A stretch of 23,372 bases of DNA. It comes from a bacterium. GTDB lineage: Bacteria; B130-G9. Location of the stretch: contig DATLAJ010000084.1 of the NCBI GenBank assembly GCA_035527515.1, positions 1 to 23,372 of the forward strand. The letters are read 5' to 3'. The notes below the pieces were generated by a model. The model saw only the letters and a program-made list of their open reading frames with translations, did not search any database and had not been told where the DNA came from. The translations under genes and the position numbers were made by a program. Shown piece after piece: positions 15,001 to 19,657 of the stretch. Every line of letters starts with the position of its first letter. Within the stretch, counting starts at the first letter, position 1.

Positions 15001-18000
15001 TTTACGTCTGACGACGGCGTAAAGGGGAGCAGCGTGGCCACCGTCGGCTTGCTTTGCACCTTCAATGGTGGTGATTGGCGCGAGACCTCGCTTGAGGCGA
15101 CGACCTCAACCGGCCAGTTTGACTTCACGCCAAGCGAAGGTGAGGGAACCTACGGCTTCTGCACGGTAGCGCTAGACAGGGCTCGCAACGCGGAATCTAT
15201 TCCGGATGGGGCCGACAGCGTTACAATCTATGACACAACCGCGCCGACCTCGTCGTGTTCGTCGCCTGCATATACAAATGTCTCTGTTGTGCCGGTGGTG
15301 TTTGAGGTGAGCGACGGGCTGTCCGGCGCCTCTGGCTGCGGACTGTGGTATCGGACCGAAGCGGGCGATTGGGAGGATTCGGGCCATTGGCAGGATGCGG
15401 ATTCGGGGACGTTTGACTTTCACGCGTCTTCTGAAGGCAGGTACTCGTTCCAAACGGTTGCGGTCGATGTTGCGGCAAATCGACAGGCAGAGCCTACTGA
15501 GGAATCGCCAGGTTGCTCGACTACTGTTTATGACGCAACACCACCGACAGCCTCAACCACTAGCCCTGAGACTAGCAATCAGGCACCCATAGCGGTCCAG
15601 TTTGAGACCTCTGACAATCTCTCGCCCGTTGTGCGCTGCAGGCTCTGGTATAGATTCGAGGACGGCCCGTGGACAGACACCGGCAGCGCGATTGAGGCAT
15701 CCTCAGGCCAATTCGAGTTCGCTCCGGCCAGCGGAGAGGGAAGGTACGACTTCTACGCACAGTCCAAGGACACGGCGGACAACGAGGCGCCGGACCCCGA
15801 CGCTGCCACCGAGCCCCACAGCTCAACGGCTTATGATACCGTGTCGCCATCGGTCGTTTTCTGCACCTCGAGCGAATTCGCCAATAGCCTGCCTATCGCA
15901 GTGCACTACGAGGTCGCGGAGCTGACGACGCAGATAGCGGCGGTTCATTTGTGGTTCAGACACGAGGGCGGCTCGTGGACTGATAGTGCACTTCAGGCTA
16001 CGACATCAACAGGCGAGTTCGCATTTGAGGTTCAGGATATTGAGGGCGCCTACGAGTTCTACATAGTGGCCGAGGATACCGCGAGCAACAGTTCGCCAGA
16101 GCCGCAGGCGGGCACGACGGGGCTTTCCGAGACGCTCTACGACAGAACTTCTCCTACTTCTGAGGCCAGTGTGCCGCAGTTTACCGCAACGCTTCAAGTG
16201 TGGGTAGATTTCACCGCTTCCGACGCGCTTTCGGGCGTGAGCAAAACCAGGCTCTGGTTCATGCCTGAAGGTAAGGACTGGCACTACTCAGGCATCGAGC
16301 CTCCGGGCGAGTCTGGAACCTATGATTTCATGCCCTCTAACCCCAATGAAAGGTATCTGTTCTACACGCAGGCGATCGACAACGCCGGGAACCGAGAGCC
16401 AGGGCCGGAGACTCCGGCGGACGCCAAGGCTCAGACGCTTTGCGACAGAATCAAGCCCGAGTCACAGGCCAGCTGCCCCGGATACACATCCGATCGTAAC
16501 CTCTCAATCGATTTCTCCGCGTCCGATGATGGTTCCGGCGTCTTGCTGACGGAGCTTTGGTACAGGTTCAATGACGGGGAATGGCTGAAGACAAGCATGT
16601 CATCCGGGGAGCTTTCGGGCCAGTTATCCCTGTCGCTTCCTGGAGGGGAGGGTCGATACTCTTTCTATACCCAGAGCAAGGACCGCGCAGGCAACGCCGA
16701 GAACGCGCCCACAGCATCGACCGAGTGCAAGTGTTCAACCGTCTATGACGTCACTGTTCCCTCTTCCCAGTGCAACATCCCACAGTATCCTAAGACCAAT
16801 CGATTGAGCGTCGAGTTCGATTCGGTGGATGCTCTCTCCGGCGTTGATAGGACGCTCCTCTGGTATCGGTTCGAGTCTGGCGCCTGGGTCAATACCAAGC
16901 TCGTTCGGGGAGAGGCGTCCGGCGAATTCGAGTTCGTGCTTGGTGACGGTCAAGGAGCATACGAGTTCTATACTCAGGCCGTCGACCGGGCAGGCAACAT
17001 CGCGCCTTCACCGAGCTCGCATACCGCCGAAGGCTGTCGATGCATGTATGATATCGAAGCTCCGGTCTCGAGCAGTTCCTGCCCTGACGAGGTCGATTCG
17101 CTGCCGATCCTTGTGCATTTCACGGCTGATGATGTTGTCTCGGGCGTGGATACAACGAGGCTCTACTACAGCTTCGACGACGCCGACTGGGCGGACAGCG
17201 AACTGGCGCTTTCAGGCGACAGCGGGACATTCGAGTTCGACCCCTCCGAGGGTGAGGGCACGTATTGCTTCTACACGATATCTACCGACGTTTCCGGCAA
17301 CGTCGAGAGCGTCGAAGGTATCACCGACCCGAGCGAGTGCTGCGTGTTGTATCAGGAAGAGGCCGCTGCCCCGAATGTCGCTGTTGCGATCGGCAGCAAC
17401 CTGACGTTCTTCTGCCCCGCCAGCGATATGGAGATATCGCTTGAATATGAGAACACCGGTGGTCCGGTTGTCGCGGACCTGTATCTAGCGGTCGAGCTTC
17501 CTCAATCCATGGGCGGCTCGCGGATATTCTGGACCGGCACAAATCTCGAAAGCCAAGCCAAGCCACTGGAAGAGAACGTTTCGCTGTATTCGGGTATCCA
17601 TAGGCCCAGCGAGGTTGTGTTCCAGTTCGGCCCGATGGGCCACTTACCTGAGGGAATCTATACATGGTCGTCGTGGTTCTGCGAGACTGAAACGCACGAG
17701 ATAGTGGGTAATGTCGCCGAGCTGACATTCGAGTTCACATCCAAATGCATGAATCTCTCGCTTTCAACGAATCAGGAACGATACTCCCGGGGCGACGACT
17801 TGTCTCTGTTGTGCGATGCTGAGAATGCGGGAGAGAGCGATGAGATGGACTTCTACTGCGCGGTGAGTATGCCGGACGGGACGTTTCTGTTCCTGCCCAA
17901 TCTTGGCATATCGATGCAGCCCATGATGTCGCATCTGGTGCTTCCGGTGGGGCAGTCAGTCACAGACTTCCCGATATTCAGCTTCCGCGACTTGCCTGAA

Positions 18001-18102
18001 CTGCCTCACGGCCAATACGCCTGGTTTGCGGCATGCCTGAATACCCAGACCGGGCTGTATGTCAGTAATCTATCCGTGGTGGGGTTCACGATAGCGCCGT
18101 AG
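1..18102 (+). CDS. Giant secreted multidomain Ig-like/PQQ-propeller repeat protein (5' end outside window)
   Basis: The frame is open from base 1 to the TAG at 18100-18102, giving 6033 visible residues (over 600 kDa). The first ATG, at 148, is internal, because residues upstream of it continue the same Ig repeat; the start and any signal peptide lie outside the window. Module order: type-A Ig (1-189 partial, 190-486); four eight-bladed PQQ-type propellers separated by type-A Ig domains (487-5622); four type-A Ig (5623-6822); PPC domain (6823-7173); four type-A Ig (7174-8373); thirty type-C Ig-like units (8374-17361); two related C-terminal domains (17362-18102). Composition is rich in Ser, Gly, Asp, Glu and aromatics and poor in Lys/Arg, as in acidic extracellular repeat proteins. 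No catalytic domain is visible. A surface adhesin, stalk or matrix protein is the likeliest role, but that is inference. It stands alone on the plus strand here. Confidence 0.93.
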   Translation, partial: EVLIAGESHGLTLDSGDAADGRYTYTTTLSGGGHDYHFECDDERGASDRLPVSGEYDGPSVSYDPELSHGYVDPPSGNEDTDFTYYVDYYDQESEAPAVKCVYIDDATHEMSLASGEAFDGTYSFETSLSEGAHTYYFYFEDTGGGKCRLPSSGYYYGPSFGIWPTFQFDNQRTGWSPYLAPLAPEIRWSFEAQGQIRSAPVISSGNEVCFGDYEHNLLYCLDSSGALLWTFETKGRIDSPAALNSDDEIVFGSWDDNLYCLASSGTLLWSFDSGGDISNSGPATGPEDEVYFCSATSNKLYSVDSSGGFLWSFEADDKIDSTPSLTEDGTVLFSSRDQKCYAVSADGDLVWSFDSGAAINVAPTVLQSGNIAFGNWEGTVYCLDSTGSVEWYYDTDSPIKSSGAADCNCTFVVGTEEGAFYAIESDGTLRWTYDVEGKAISAIIDRDGVAVLACEDGYLAVVDISDGSERWQIDLGGSITSPLALDSEGVLLLGLEDGSLVAVGNYDSGLSDGQVAPTRGTSDTDFIYTVKYCSYTHYAPDEALVYIDGESHEMTLDDGFAYCGVYAFTTKLAEGSHHYYFHFTDEKANEYRLPETGAYDGPEVSDEAAGPWPMFKHDMPHSSLSEYYGPVSCEPAWSYSTGSEAISSSVAIDADSYYYFGCEDGYFYCLDSSGSPQWSYETGDSVTSSPAVSGYGNIYVGSDDEYLYAFSSEGDVLWSYDVEASVGRCSPNIDGNDGTIYMGTLQDAHLWAINSDGTLKWSFYTECEIDGSPAIDEAGNVYFGREDGYLYCLDSDGSAKWSYYCGQPVRSSPSIDSTGDIYFSCDDGYLYVLDSDGSLDWSFSLGGKETTLYGSPAVDENLGVVYVGSSDEKFYAINTDAVLNWTFNGGGLWEGSPALDQAGRVYAGSLDSKLYCFSPGGEIIWSYNMGADVSASCAIGADGSLLVGNSDGLLFKFDKTSGGLSDGRVTPTSGSTDTNFKYRVYYCNDYGYDPTVAKVHIDDDAGHEMTLESGDPNYGTYKYTTKLDEGDHNFYFYFEDTSGESYRLPEEGTYDGPYVSEGSPHPWPMFRHDRKHTSCTDFEGPLTPLIKWTFDYSEVDPINMTTPTVDYDGNIYFGSQNGDPTKFYSLNSAGEIRWTFDLDPCRINASAALSNDGILYFPTSRSYLYAITVDGEVQWSYHMGDTHEICSPVIGADGSIYLGGESPYKFYAISSAGDLLWSYDVGGSIVSSPALGEDDVICFGCHDNKLYALESDGSFKWSYQTGGLIDPSPSIDDEGNIYFGSNDQKFYALESDGSFKWSYNTGSPTFSSPALATDGTIYFGVEAAKIFALNSDGSFKWTYQTTNSVQGSPFVDKFGDIYIGSNKPGYRGEILALHPDGSLKWSYETGEWVTGSPSHDSYCNLYLTSWDGILRCFTNYDEGLSDPQVLPDCGTTETKFAYEVKYFNVYGYDAVEALVYTNGDPHEMHIEYGSAHNGIFRYHEKLSEGRHDYYFWFENDNGATYRSPEAGTFDGPEVSEGNRGPWPSYQNSGANQGRSEYRGPASPEFKWSYDGTGELLSSPVLGLDGSIYVGSNTQNKLWAFNSDGSLNWTYDCYDGIHATPVVDNDGNVYAGCNDNRLYSFDSSGSFRWSYQAGDWVHASPKVTDCGRVYFASWDGKLYALESDGTLLWTYVYSGLVYQAPAITHSGGVVIATYDGRVNRLDNEGNVEWSRTFQGSNFEAAPTVSDDQRVYIGETGSQGRLFAIDYMGYLMWSFETGSSLDRCSTAIGEDGTVYVTNQAGYLFAVESDGNLRWSYDFEYDGTVWSSPTIDNDGVIYFGARNHKLFAINSNGTLKWSYDAGENIDCTPCLTEGGQIIFGTGYLGDKLICLGNTAPELSNGSVSPESGSPSTTFTYSVDYYDADGEAPAEKLVHVDDEPFEMTLDSGDAHDGTYAYQTTLNSGSHDYYFSFEDESGGSDRLPASGSYDGPDVSYDPELSDGGVDPDSGTTSTLFTYSVDFFDGDDNAPTSILVYIDGESYGLTLESGDAWDGAYEYSIYLSEGAHGFYFYAETADGSDRLPESGTYDGPDVNCNPVLSDGTVDPESGTSATVFEYSVHYYDADQDTPSEKVVHIDGAPKTMTLDSGNPADGVYTYTTQLSQGSHYYCFYFEDGNGSSDRLPASGDNDGPEVNYVPTLSDGAVDPTFAGVSTTFAYSVRYYDADGNAPPTASVIVDGAAHSMALSDGGPGDGWYEYETTLSEGRHDYYFFFDDGDGDRARLPSSGDYEGPRVGDDHEPDDACASAGTIATTGQAQERTLVPSEDEDWVSFDADAEAKYTIETSNLGEDCDTVMELYQSDCSSLIDSDDESGEGHGSLIVFVPATAATYYVRVFPYDSETGGSYELSVRKNTNPTLSGGSVSPSSGDTDTEFEYTVHYYDADGDAPAAKNVLIGGAVHAMSLDSGDASDGAYIYTTTLSGGQHEYHFIFSDGDGGSDRLPASGEYDGPDVNFDPELANGYVTPGNGGGETEFTYRVNYYDEDGDDPLYPYVYIDDSPHEMTLESGSSASGIYSYATTLSGGSHTYYFEFEDTPGGKDREPESGSYDGPSVNIDPELSNGDVNPDHGNGETEFEFSVHYYDDEGESPNSIQVVIDDAAVDLSFSSGDPADGTYSTLSTLSSGSHEFYFTTEDPLGGTARYPESGAIDGPIVSYDPVLSAGAVSPEYGSESTLFAFSVHYYDQDGDEPDEILALVDEEQHSMTLTDGDAADGTYKYETGGLSEGTHDFYFTAEDTWGADDRHPEEGDFSGPTVDTMKPTSECSSPQYATGDIEIAFTASDNDGGRGLAYTRLWFKYEEGDFEYSGLSEEGTEGTIVFTPESGEGTYYFYTIATDNVGNSEDAPEDPDDSTLYDVSSPSSSCEAPESRSESPIEVSFTSSDGDGSGVDKTVLWYELDDGSWTDSGLVESGEAGAFSFEPGADGVYYFYTIASDNAGNEEDPPGTFDDSTLYDTAPPVSSADCESVTNEASVTIDFASSDGEGSGVASTALWYKYESGSWQDSSQSESGESGSFVFSFSGEGTYYFHSISTDELGNEENPPSSADCQCEYDITDPSSSCETPTYAKSTPMSVDFSASDSGTGIQKVRLWSKFEDGSWEDSGKQSSSASGSFDFNLTDEGTYYFYTIATDNASNEEAPPSGADDSTIYDKTRPASEVTSPTYAYSSPIEVDFTASDSGGSGLQETALWYKRGSASWTDSGLDESGESGTFEFSPSADGTYYFGSRAIDYAQNRESLPGTPDDSTVYDTKPPTSSCSCQDYTNEATTTISYGASDAGSGVDTVALWHKFESSGWTYTGETKSGAAGTFSYTCELGEGRYYFYTIATDNAGREESPPSSADCDIVYDTVKPSSEASSPDMANSSPIIVTFTASDNSGGSGVQKTELWYAFEGGSFSYSGQYKTGSAGSFNLTASSDGTYEFYTVCVDNAENREEAPGEADDSTLLDTTAPQSSCSAPDCTSESPIPVEFTASDDGSGVASTALLYCFEGGEWTDSGVSESGDSGVLYFEPDEDGTYQFYTLSLDEAGNVEDPPDEADTTSRYDTAEPASACTVPEYVNSSPISVTFESSDGEGCGVASTVLWFRFSDDEGETWSPDWTDSGISAEDESGTLEFTPSSGNGLYEFYTICLDAAGNVEDPPGEADDATEFDDRVPITTCDCPEWASGATISVEYLAKPGSEGLDEVELWFRYWSEDGHEWSPNWTFSGETGEETEGEISFGPGEGEGLYEFYTIGVSEQASREKAPSEADCSANYDPEAPSSSCESETGCTSEDSVEITFTAEDTFAGIDAVYLYYRLGGEWTESGLYSEETSGHFEFTFPEGNGLYEFCTVAEDTVGNVEEFPPDPDAATRFDTSAPSSEADSISVTRQSPIIVTFTASDGQGCGVHETALWYQFDGGDWTDTNQQKSGESGSFTFSPGSDGIYGFYTICEDTVSNEEMPPAGADCETKYDTTAPSSYVTTPGKANSSPIKVSFWASDGTSGVASTDLWFRFSADDETWDPDWTDSGQSQSGTSGHFYFDATTYGNGFYEFYSIADDNAGNVEEPPADADCAATFDDQVPISLASSDDYVNTASLTVSYTASGGTSGLDFVELWYRYSDDEGQSYSPDWTDTGERRSATQGSFSLTLTHGEGWYEFYTIAVGNTGVYEDAPEEADTRTTFDTVRPASDCESDEYSATTSTVVSYSASDDLSGVAFVYLYYSYNGGGYVPYEEHGTENSGNITFVFEDGDGPYSFHTIAEDRSGNLEDAPSTADASIFLDTAVPQSLASCDEYASQTTIEVTFAASDGAGSGVDGAWLYYSFGGSDWEATGDWLAGASGSYSFEAEEEGRYSFCTVSQDIAGNTEELPEEPDCSILVDTTAPSSYCTSPDYASGATVAVNFTAADSGSGVALTTVWFRMQGGQWLESGIWEEGTIGTIAVEIATEGTAEFCTVCRDILDNTEEPPTQPDAETVVDRTSPVSSCEAPEQTASSPISVSFEAQDSLTDITDVQLWYQVNGDWELYDSRQDMSSGTFTFAPETDGQFEFYTLAKDTAGNLESPPTQATCATWFDTCSPSSVATSPTVTNASLFGVGFIADDEAGVGQLSVRLWYRLDEGDWTDSGLDGEGTSGSIEFGSDSEGVYDFYTIASDGVGNVESAPESPDSTTVFDVSVPRSTCGASQYANSFPIVVDFASSDDGDAGLLETELWYSFNGGEFISAALREEGEAGQFDFTPKDGPGIYDIYTVATDNAGNVESPPEGYDVSVIYDPIAARSSCTSPEFSKTTAFEIAFEADDDGPSGVLETRLWVSFNGGSWVYTGLSRPGESGVFSFAAQTGEGRYDFYTICLDKAGNSEEAPSQRDCTTVIDLTGPVSCCSCTPWGNSFPAVVEFTASDTGGSNLLRTELYFSQDGSDFASTGLYGQGQSGAFNFTGTVDQDAIYAFYTVASDGAANTEAPPTDTDCAFVYDITAPSSSCSSPPVTNAAPIPLAFTSDDGVKGSSVATVGLLCTFNGGDWRETSLEATTSTGQFDFTPSEGEGTYGFCTVALDRARNAESIPDGADSVTIYDTTAPTSSCSSPAYTNVSVVPVVFEVSDGLSGASGCGLWYRTEAGDWEDSGHWQDADSGTFDFHASSEGRYSFQTVAVDVAANRQAEPTEESPGCSTTVYDATPPTASTTSPETSNQAPIAVQFETSDNLSPVVRCRLWYRFEDGPWTDTGSAIEASSGQFEFAPASGEGRYDFYAQSKDTADNEAPDPDAATEPHSSTAYDTVSPSVVFCTSSEFANSLPIAVHYEVAELTTQIAAVHLWFRHEGGSWTDSALQATTSTGEFAFEVQDIEGAYEFYIVAEDTASNSSPEPQAGTTGLSETLYDRTSPTSEASVPQFTATLQVWVDFTASDALSGVSKTRLWFMPEGKDWHYSGIEPPGESGTYDFMPSNPNERYLFYTQAIDNAGNREPGPETPADAKAQTLCDRIKPESQASCPGYTSDRNLSIDFSASDDGSGVLLTELWYRFNDGEWLKTSMSSGELSGQLSLSLPGGEGRYSFYTQSKDRAGNAENAPTASTECKCSTVYDVTVPSSQCNIPQYPKTNRLSVEFDSVDALSGVDRTLLWYRFESGAWVNTKLVRGEASGEFEFVLGDGQGAYEFYTQAVDRAGNIAPSPSSHTAEGCRCMYDIEAPVSSSSCPDEVDSLPILVHFTADDVVSGVDTTRLYYSFDDADWADSELALSGDSGTFEFDPSEGEGTYCFYTISTDVSGNVESVEGITDPSECCVLYQEEAAAPNVAVAIGSNLTFFCPASDMEISLEYENTGGPVVADLYLAVELPQSMGGSRIFWTGTNLESQAKPLEENVSLYSGIHRPSEVVFQFGPMGHLPEGIYTWSSWFCETETHEIVGNVAELTFEFTSKCMNLSLSTNQERYSRGDDLSLLCDAENAGESDEMDFYCAVSMPDGTFLFLPNLGISMQPMMSHLVLPVGQSVTDFPIFSFRDLPELPHGQYAWFAACLNTQTGLYVSNLSVVGFTIAP
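487..5622 (+). repeat. Four [PQQ-like 8-bladed propeller + Ig] super-repeats within the giant CDS
   Basis: Propellers occupy about 487-1530, 1831-2892, 3199-4272 and 4573-5622. The first three are each followed by a type-A Ig domain of about 100 residues; the fourth runs into the next Ig array. Each propeller begins with a WPMFxHD-like motif (WPTFQFD, WPMFKHD, WPMFRHD, WPSYQNS). Each then has eight blades of about 40 residues with the pattern W[ST][FY]xxxG..I.SSP..D.DG.IYFGS.D..LYAL.SDGSL, which is typical of PQQ/BamB-type blades. I count eight W-[ST]-[FY]-type blade starts in each of the four. Blades carry no obvious quinoprotein active site, so a structural or binding role is more likely than enzymatic. 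Confidence 0.85.
5623..8373 (+). repeat. Array of eight type-A Ig-like domains interrupted by a PPC domain
   Basis: Units of about 100 residues start with [DN]P.LS.G.V.P.SG and contain YS[VI].YYDADGD.P, a V.IDG..H.MTL.SGD segment, DGTY.Y.TTLS.G.H.YYF and a closing RLP.SG.YDGP.V motif. Four units precede the PPC domain (5623-6822) and four follow it (7174-8373). The same domain type also precedes each propeller upstream. The fold is inferred as bacterial Ig-like from length and beta-strand pattern; I cannot assign a specific family without a profile search. Confidence 0.8.
6823..7173 (+). other. PPC (pre-peptidase C-terminal) domain inside the giant protein
   Basis: The segment opens with DDHEPDDACASAGTI and contains EDEDWVSFDADA, YTIETSNLGEDCDTVMELY, a DSDDESGEGHGS stretch and ATYYVRVFPYD...GGSYELSV. 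These are the hallmark motifs of the PPC beta-sandwich (EPDD start, D-DW-F, T-L-DTVLELY, YYVRV, G-YELSV). PPC domains are usually found next to secreted proteases and in surface proteins, where they help secretion or binding. Here it is a single copy embedded between two sets of four Ig-like domains with no peptidase in sight. Confidence 0.88.
8374..17361 (+). repeat. Thirty tandem type-C Ig-like domains (about 100 aa each)
   Basis: 8988 bases encode 2996 residues that divide by eye into thirty units. Each opens with a linker like YDTTAPSSSC, continues with a P[IV].V.F.ASD..GSGV segment, then T.LWY.F.GG.W.DSG, SG.F.F.P, GTY.FYTIA.DNAGN.E and .PP..AD. The DNAGN motif near the C-terminal end is typical of bacterial Ig-like repeats in secreted proteins. 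Units 9, 10, 13 and 14 carry an extra stretch around WSPDWTDSG. Units 24-30 tend to have longer linkers. About two thirds of units carry Cys near their start. Confidence 0.85.
17362..18102 (+). other. Tandem C-terminal domain pair of the giant protein
   Basis: Two segments of about 120 residues each (boundary near 17740) resemble one another. Shared features are an E[NY]xG-type strand followed by D.Y.AV..P, a central hydrophobic stretch, a LP.G.Y.W motif followed by a Cys-containing strand, and an ending in a V..L.F.F/I pattern. The protein ends FTIAP with no LPXTG, no terminal transmembrane helix and no obvious PEP-CTERM. The pair could be a sorting or anchoring region, because it is the only non-Ig module at the extreme C-terminus, but that is inference and I do not recognise the family. 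Confidence 0.5.
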
Positions 18103-18453
18103 AGCATACAGCTGGCCTTCCTTGTGCCGGCGAATCTTGCGACCGGAGACCAGGGATGCCCCCTGCCACCACCGATGATCGTTGCATTAGATTGCTCCAG
18201 ACGCCCATAAAGACATCCCCCCTCCTTTTCTTATAGTGGCACTCCATAGGCCACAAGCCAACACAATCCTGTTTAGGAATTATACGGGCTATTGTGAGTC
18301 TCACCGACAGATTCGCGGGAGATGTGAAACTGCCAGTGTGCACTCAGTGTGCAGTTTACCTGCCAAGACATGAGTGTAAATCAAGCCAAATAGGCAAATT
18401 CTCGATATGGAGGATTATGGGGGTTAAATCGTTGGGAAGGCGGCTATAAGGCT
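18103..18453. other. Gene-free gap after the giant CDS
   Basis: These 351 bases separate the giant gene from the convergent tRNA. I see no convincing coding frame and no classic hairpin plus T-run terminator for either neighbour. The only structure noted is at 18327-18357: a 7-bp inverted repeat (AAACTGC / GCAGTTT) whose inner part contains the direct repeat CAGTGTGCA twice. A short minus-strand frame at 18086-18208 was considered and rejected. Confidence 0.5.
18327..18357. repeat. Inverted repeat with internal direct repeat
   Basis: Arms AAACTGC (18327-18333) and GCAGTTT (18351-18357) flank a 17-base loop. Overlapping this are two CAGTGTGCA copies separated by CT. There is no T-run after either arm, so it is not a standard terminator. 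Function unknown; it could be a protein-binding site or chance. Confidence 0.3.
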
Positions 18454-18527
18454 TCGGGGCGGGCGGACTTGAACCGCCGGCCCCCGGTTCCCAAAACCGG
18501 TGCGCTACCTGACTGCGCCACGCCCCG
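18454..18527 (-). tRNA. tRNA-Pro (anticodon TGG)
   Basis: On the minus strand the 74 bases fold as a complete cloverleaf. The acceptor is CGGGGCG paired with CGCCCCG plus discriminator A. The D-arm has GCGC arms around AGTCAGGTA. The anticodon stem is CCGGT/ACCGG with loop TTTGGGA (anticodon TGG), the variable loop has 5 nt, and the T-arm is GGCGG/CCGCC with loop TTCAAGT. The first base C1 pairs with G72, as is usual for bacterial tRNA-Pro. CCA is not encoded: the next three bases on the transcribed strand read AGC. An AT-rich TTTATATC lies about 10 bases upstream (18530-18540) and may be part of its promoter. Confidence 0.97.
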
Positions 18528-18548
18528 GAAGATATAAATCAAGGTATG

Positions 18549-18563
18549 CGAACCTAAGGTTCG
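18549..18563. repeat. Short perfect inverted repeat between tRNA and barrel gene
   Basis: CGAACCT and AGGTTCG flank a single central base just upstream of the minus-strand tRNA and downstream of the barrel gene. There is no adjacent T-run in either direction. It may be a weak hairpin or an operator overlapping the tRNA promoter region. Confidence 0.3.
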
Positions 18564-18675
18564 GAAAGTCTCGCTATGCTGGCCAAATTAAAGACAGAAC
18601 CCGGCACATACACGCCCTGTCCGCCGGAGATTCGCCACCAATCCCGGGAGCGACCCCTCAGGCGAGAAACATCTA

Positions 18676-19581
18676 TCAGAACATATACCCCAGCGAGAAC
18701 TGGACGCCGGATAGTTTCTCATTGAAGACCGGCGCCAGCTTGGCCTTCTCTTCATCGGGCCTGGACCTGTAGAACCACCAGCCCAGCTTGAACTCGAGCG
18801 GAACGCTGGTGCAGTCGTATGCGAGGCCAAGCTCGGTCTTGAAGCTCTTGAGCCTTCCAGATGTGTTGTATGAGTCGTCATCGTCCTCCACGCCGGGCGT
18901 TTGATAGTGCATTTGCCAATCGCTTGAGATTTTGATGTTCATGTTGGGCATCAACATCCCGTTCCCCCAGGCGTAGAATCCGGAATATGAGGGCGACTGC
19001 AGGCCAATCCCATAAAGAAAGCCATGGATGCTGTTATTCTCTTCGGTCGTTATGTCATATTTGTGAACGCCTACGGGGACACCAAACTCACCTGAGTATT
19101 CCGTCCAAGTGCCGTGCCCGTTCCGCTCAAAGTCACGATGCTTAAGCCATTGGTAGCCGAACAACAACGAGCAATACTTCCAATAGGGCGTCATGCGCAG
19201 AACGACCTGTATGTCCTGTCTGTCTGCCTTCATTGTCCCGCTTTCCGTAGTCTCGTACCAATCATCCGCATATCTCTTGTTACTAAGATGATAGTCCCCG
19301 CGGAATCGCGCCAGCAGATAATGAGCACTCAGACCGATATGGTCTTTGGCAAGGGAGACCTCCGCAAAGGGACCAAACGGGCCAACGTCAGAACTCATCT
19401 TGTAGGTGCCGTTTATGCCCTTAGCCCAAACGTCGCTGTTATTGAAGTCCCAATTCCCGTAAAGGCCTTTCACCCCAAGCTTGAACTTGACGGCCTTCTC
19501 GCTCTCCTCCTCGGCAAGTGCGATCGAGACGAACAAAGATGTAACCAACAGCAATACAAGTGCGAACGAAATGCGCTTCAT
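18676..19581 (-). CDS. Secreted outer-membrane beta-barrel-like protein, 301 aa
   Basis: The start is the ATG at 19579-19581, because AAAAGGAGA (19587-19595) lies a few bases before it. An in-frame start 12 codons further upstream has no such site and would bury the signal peptide. Residues 1-23 are a classic Sec signal peptide: MKR, a hydrophobic core, and cleavage predicted after ALA. The mature part alternates polar and aromatic residues (LGVKGLYGNW, SLLFGYQWL, FKLGWWFYRS) and ends in GVQFSLGYMF. A terminal Phe on an amphipathic strand is the usual BAM (barrel assembly) recognition signal of outer-membrane barrels. The size would suit a barrel of roughly 10-14 strands. No family is recognised and no substrate can be inferred. 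It has its own promoter and seems monocistronic; the tRNA lies downstream. Confidence 0.85.
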   Translation of the reverse strand: MKRISFALVLLLVTSLFVSIALAEEESEKAVKFKLGVKGLYGNWDFNNSDVWAKGINGTYKMSSDVGPFGPFAEVSLAKDHIGLSAHYLLARFRGDYHLSNKRYADDWYETTESGTMKADRQDIQVVLRMTPYWKYCSLLFGYQWLKHRDFERNGHGTWTEYSGEFGVPVGVHKYDITTEENNSIHGFLYGIGLQSPSYSGFYAWGNGMLMPNMNIKISSDWQMHYQTPGVEDDDDSYNTSGRLKSFKTELGLAYDCTSVPLEFKLGWWFYRSRPDEEKAKLAPVFNEKLSGVQFSLGYMF

Positions 19582-19611
19582 GCCTATCTCCTTTTCAGAA
19601 TCCGACAAGGT

Positions 19612-19631
19612 CTTCACAATTGTGGGTGAAG
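19612..19631. promoter_or_regulatory. Palindrome in the 5' leader of the barrel gene, overlapping the -10
   Basis: CTTCAC (19612-19617) and GTGAAG (19626-19631) form an inverted repeat that contains the perfect 10-base palindrome CACAATTGTG (19615-19624). It overlaps the proposed -10 box and initial transcribed region, where an operator or a 5' UTR hairpin would sit. No binding protein can be named. Confidence 0.35.
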
Positions 19632-19657
19632 ATACCGGTCGACAGTAGTCAAGTCAA
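19629..19657 (-). promoter_or_regulatory. Sigma70-type promoter for the barrel protein gene
   Basis: Read on the minus strand, TTGACT (19652-19657) and TATCTT (19629-19634) are separated by exactly 17 bases. The -35 matches TTGACA at 5/6 and the -10 matches TATAAT at 4/6. It lies about 48 bases upstream of the chosen start codon. Confidence 0.6.

Noticed and set aside
148-18102. ATG at 148 as the true start of the giant gene
   Set aside because: The frame is open to base 1 and upstream codons continue the same type-A Ig repeat, so the gene begins outside the window.
18086-18208. 40-residue minus-strand frame with a G-rich upstream stretch resembling an SD
   Set aside because: Overlaps the end of the giant gene, spacing to the G-run is poor, and the translation has no recognisable features.
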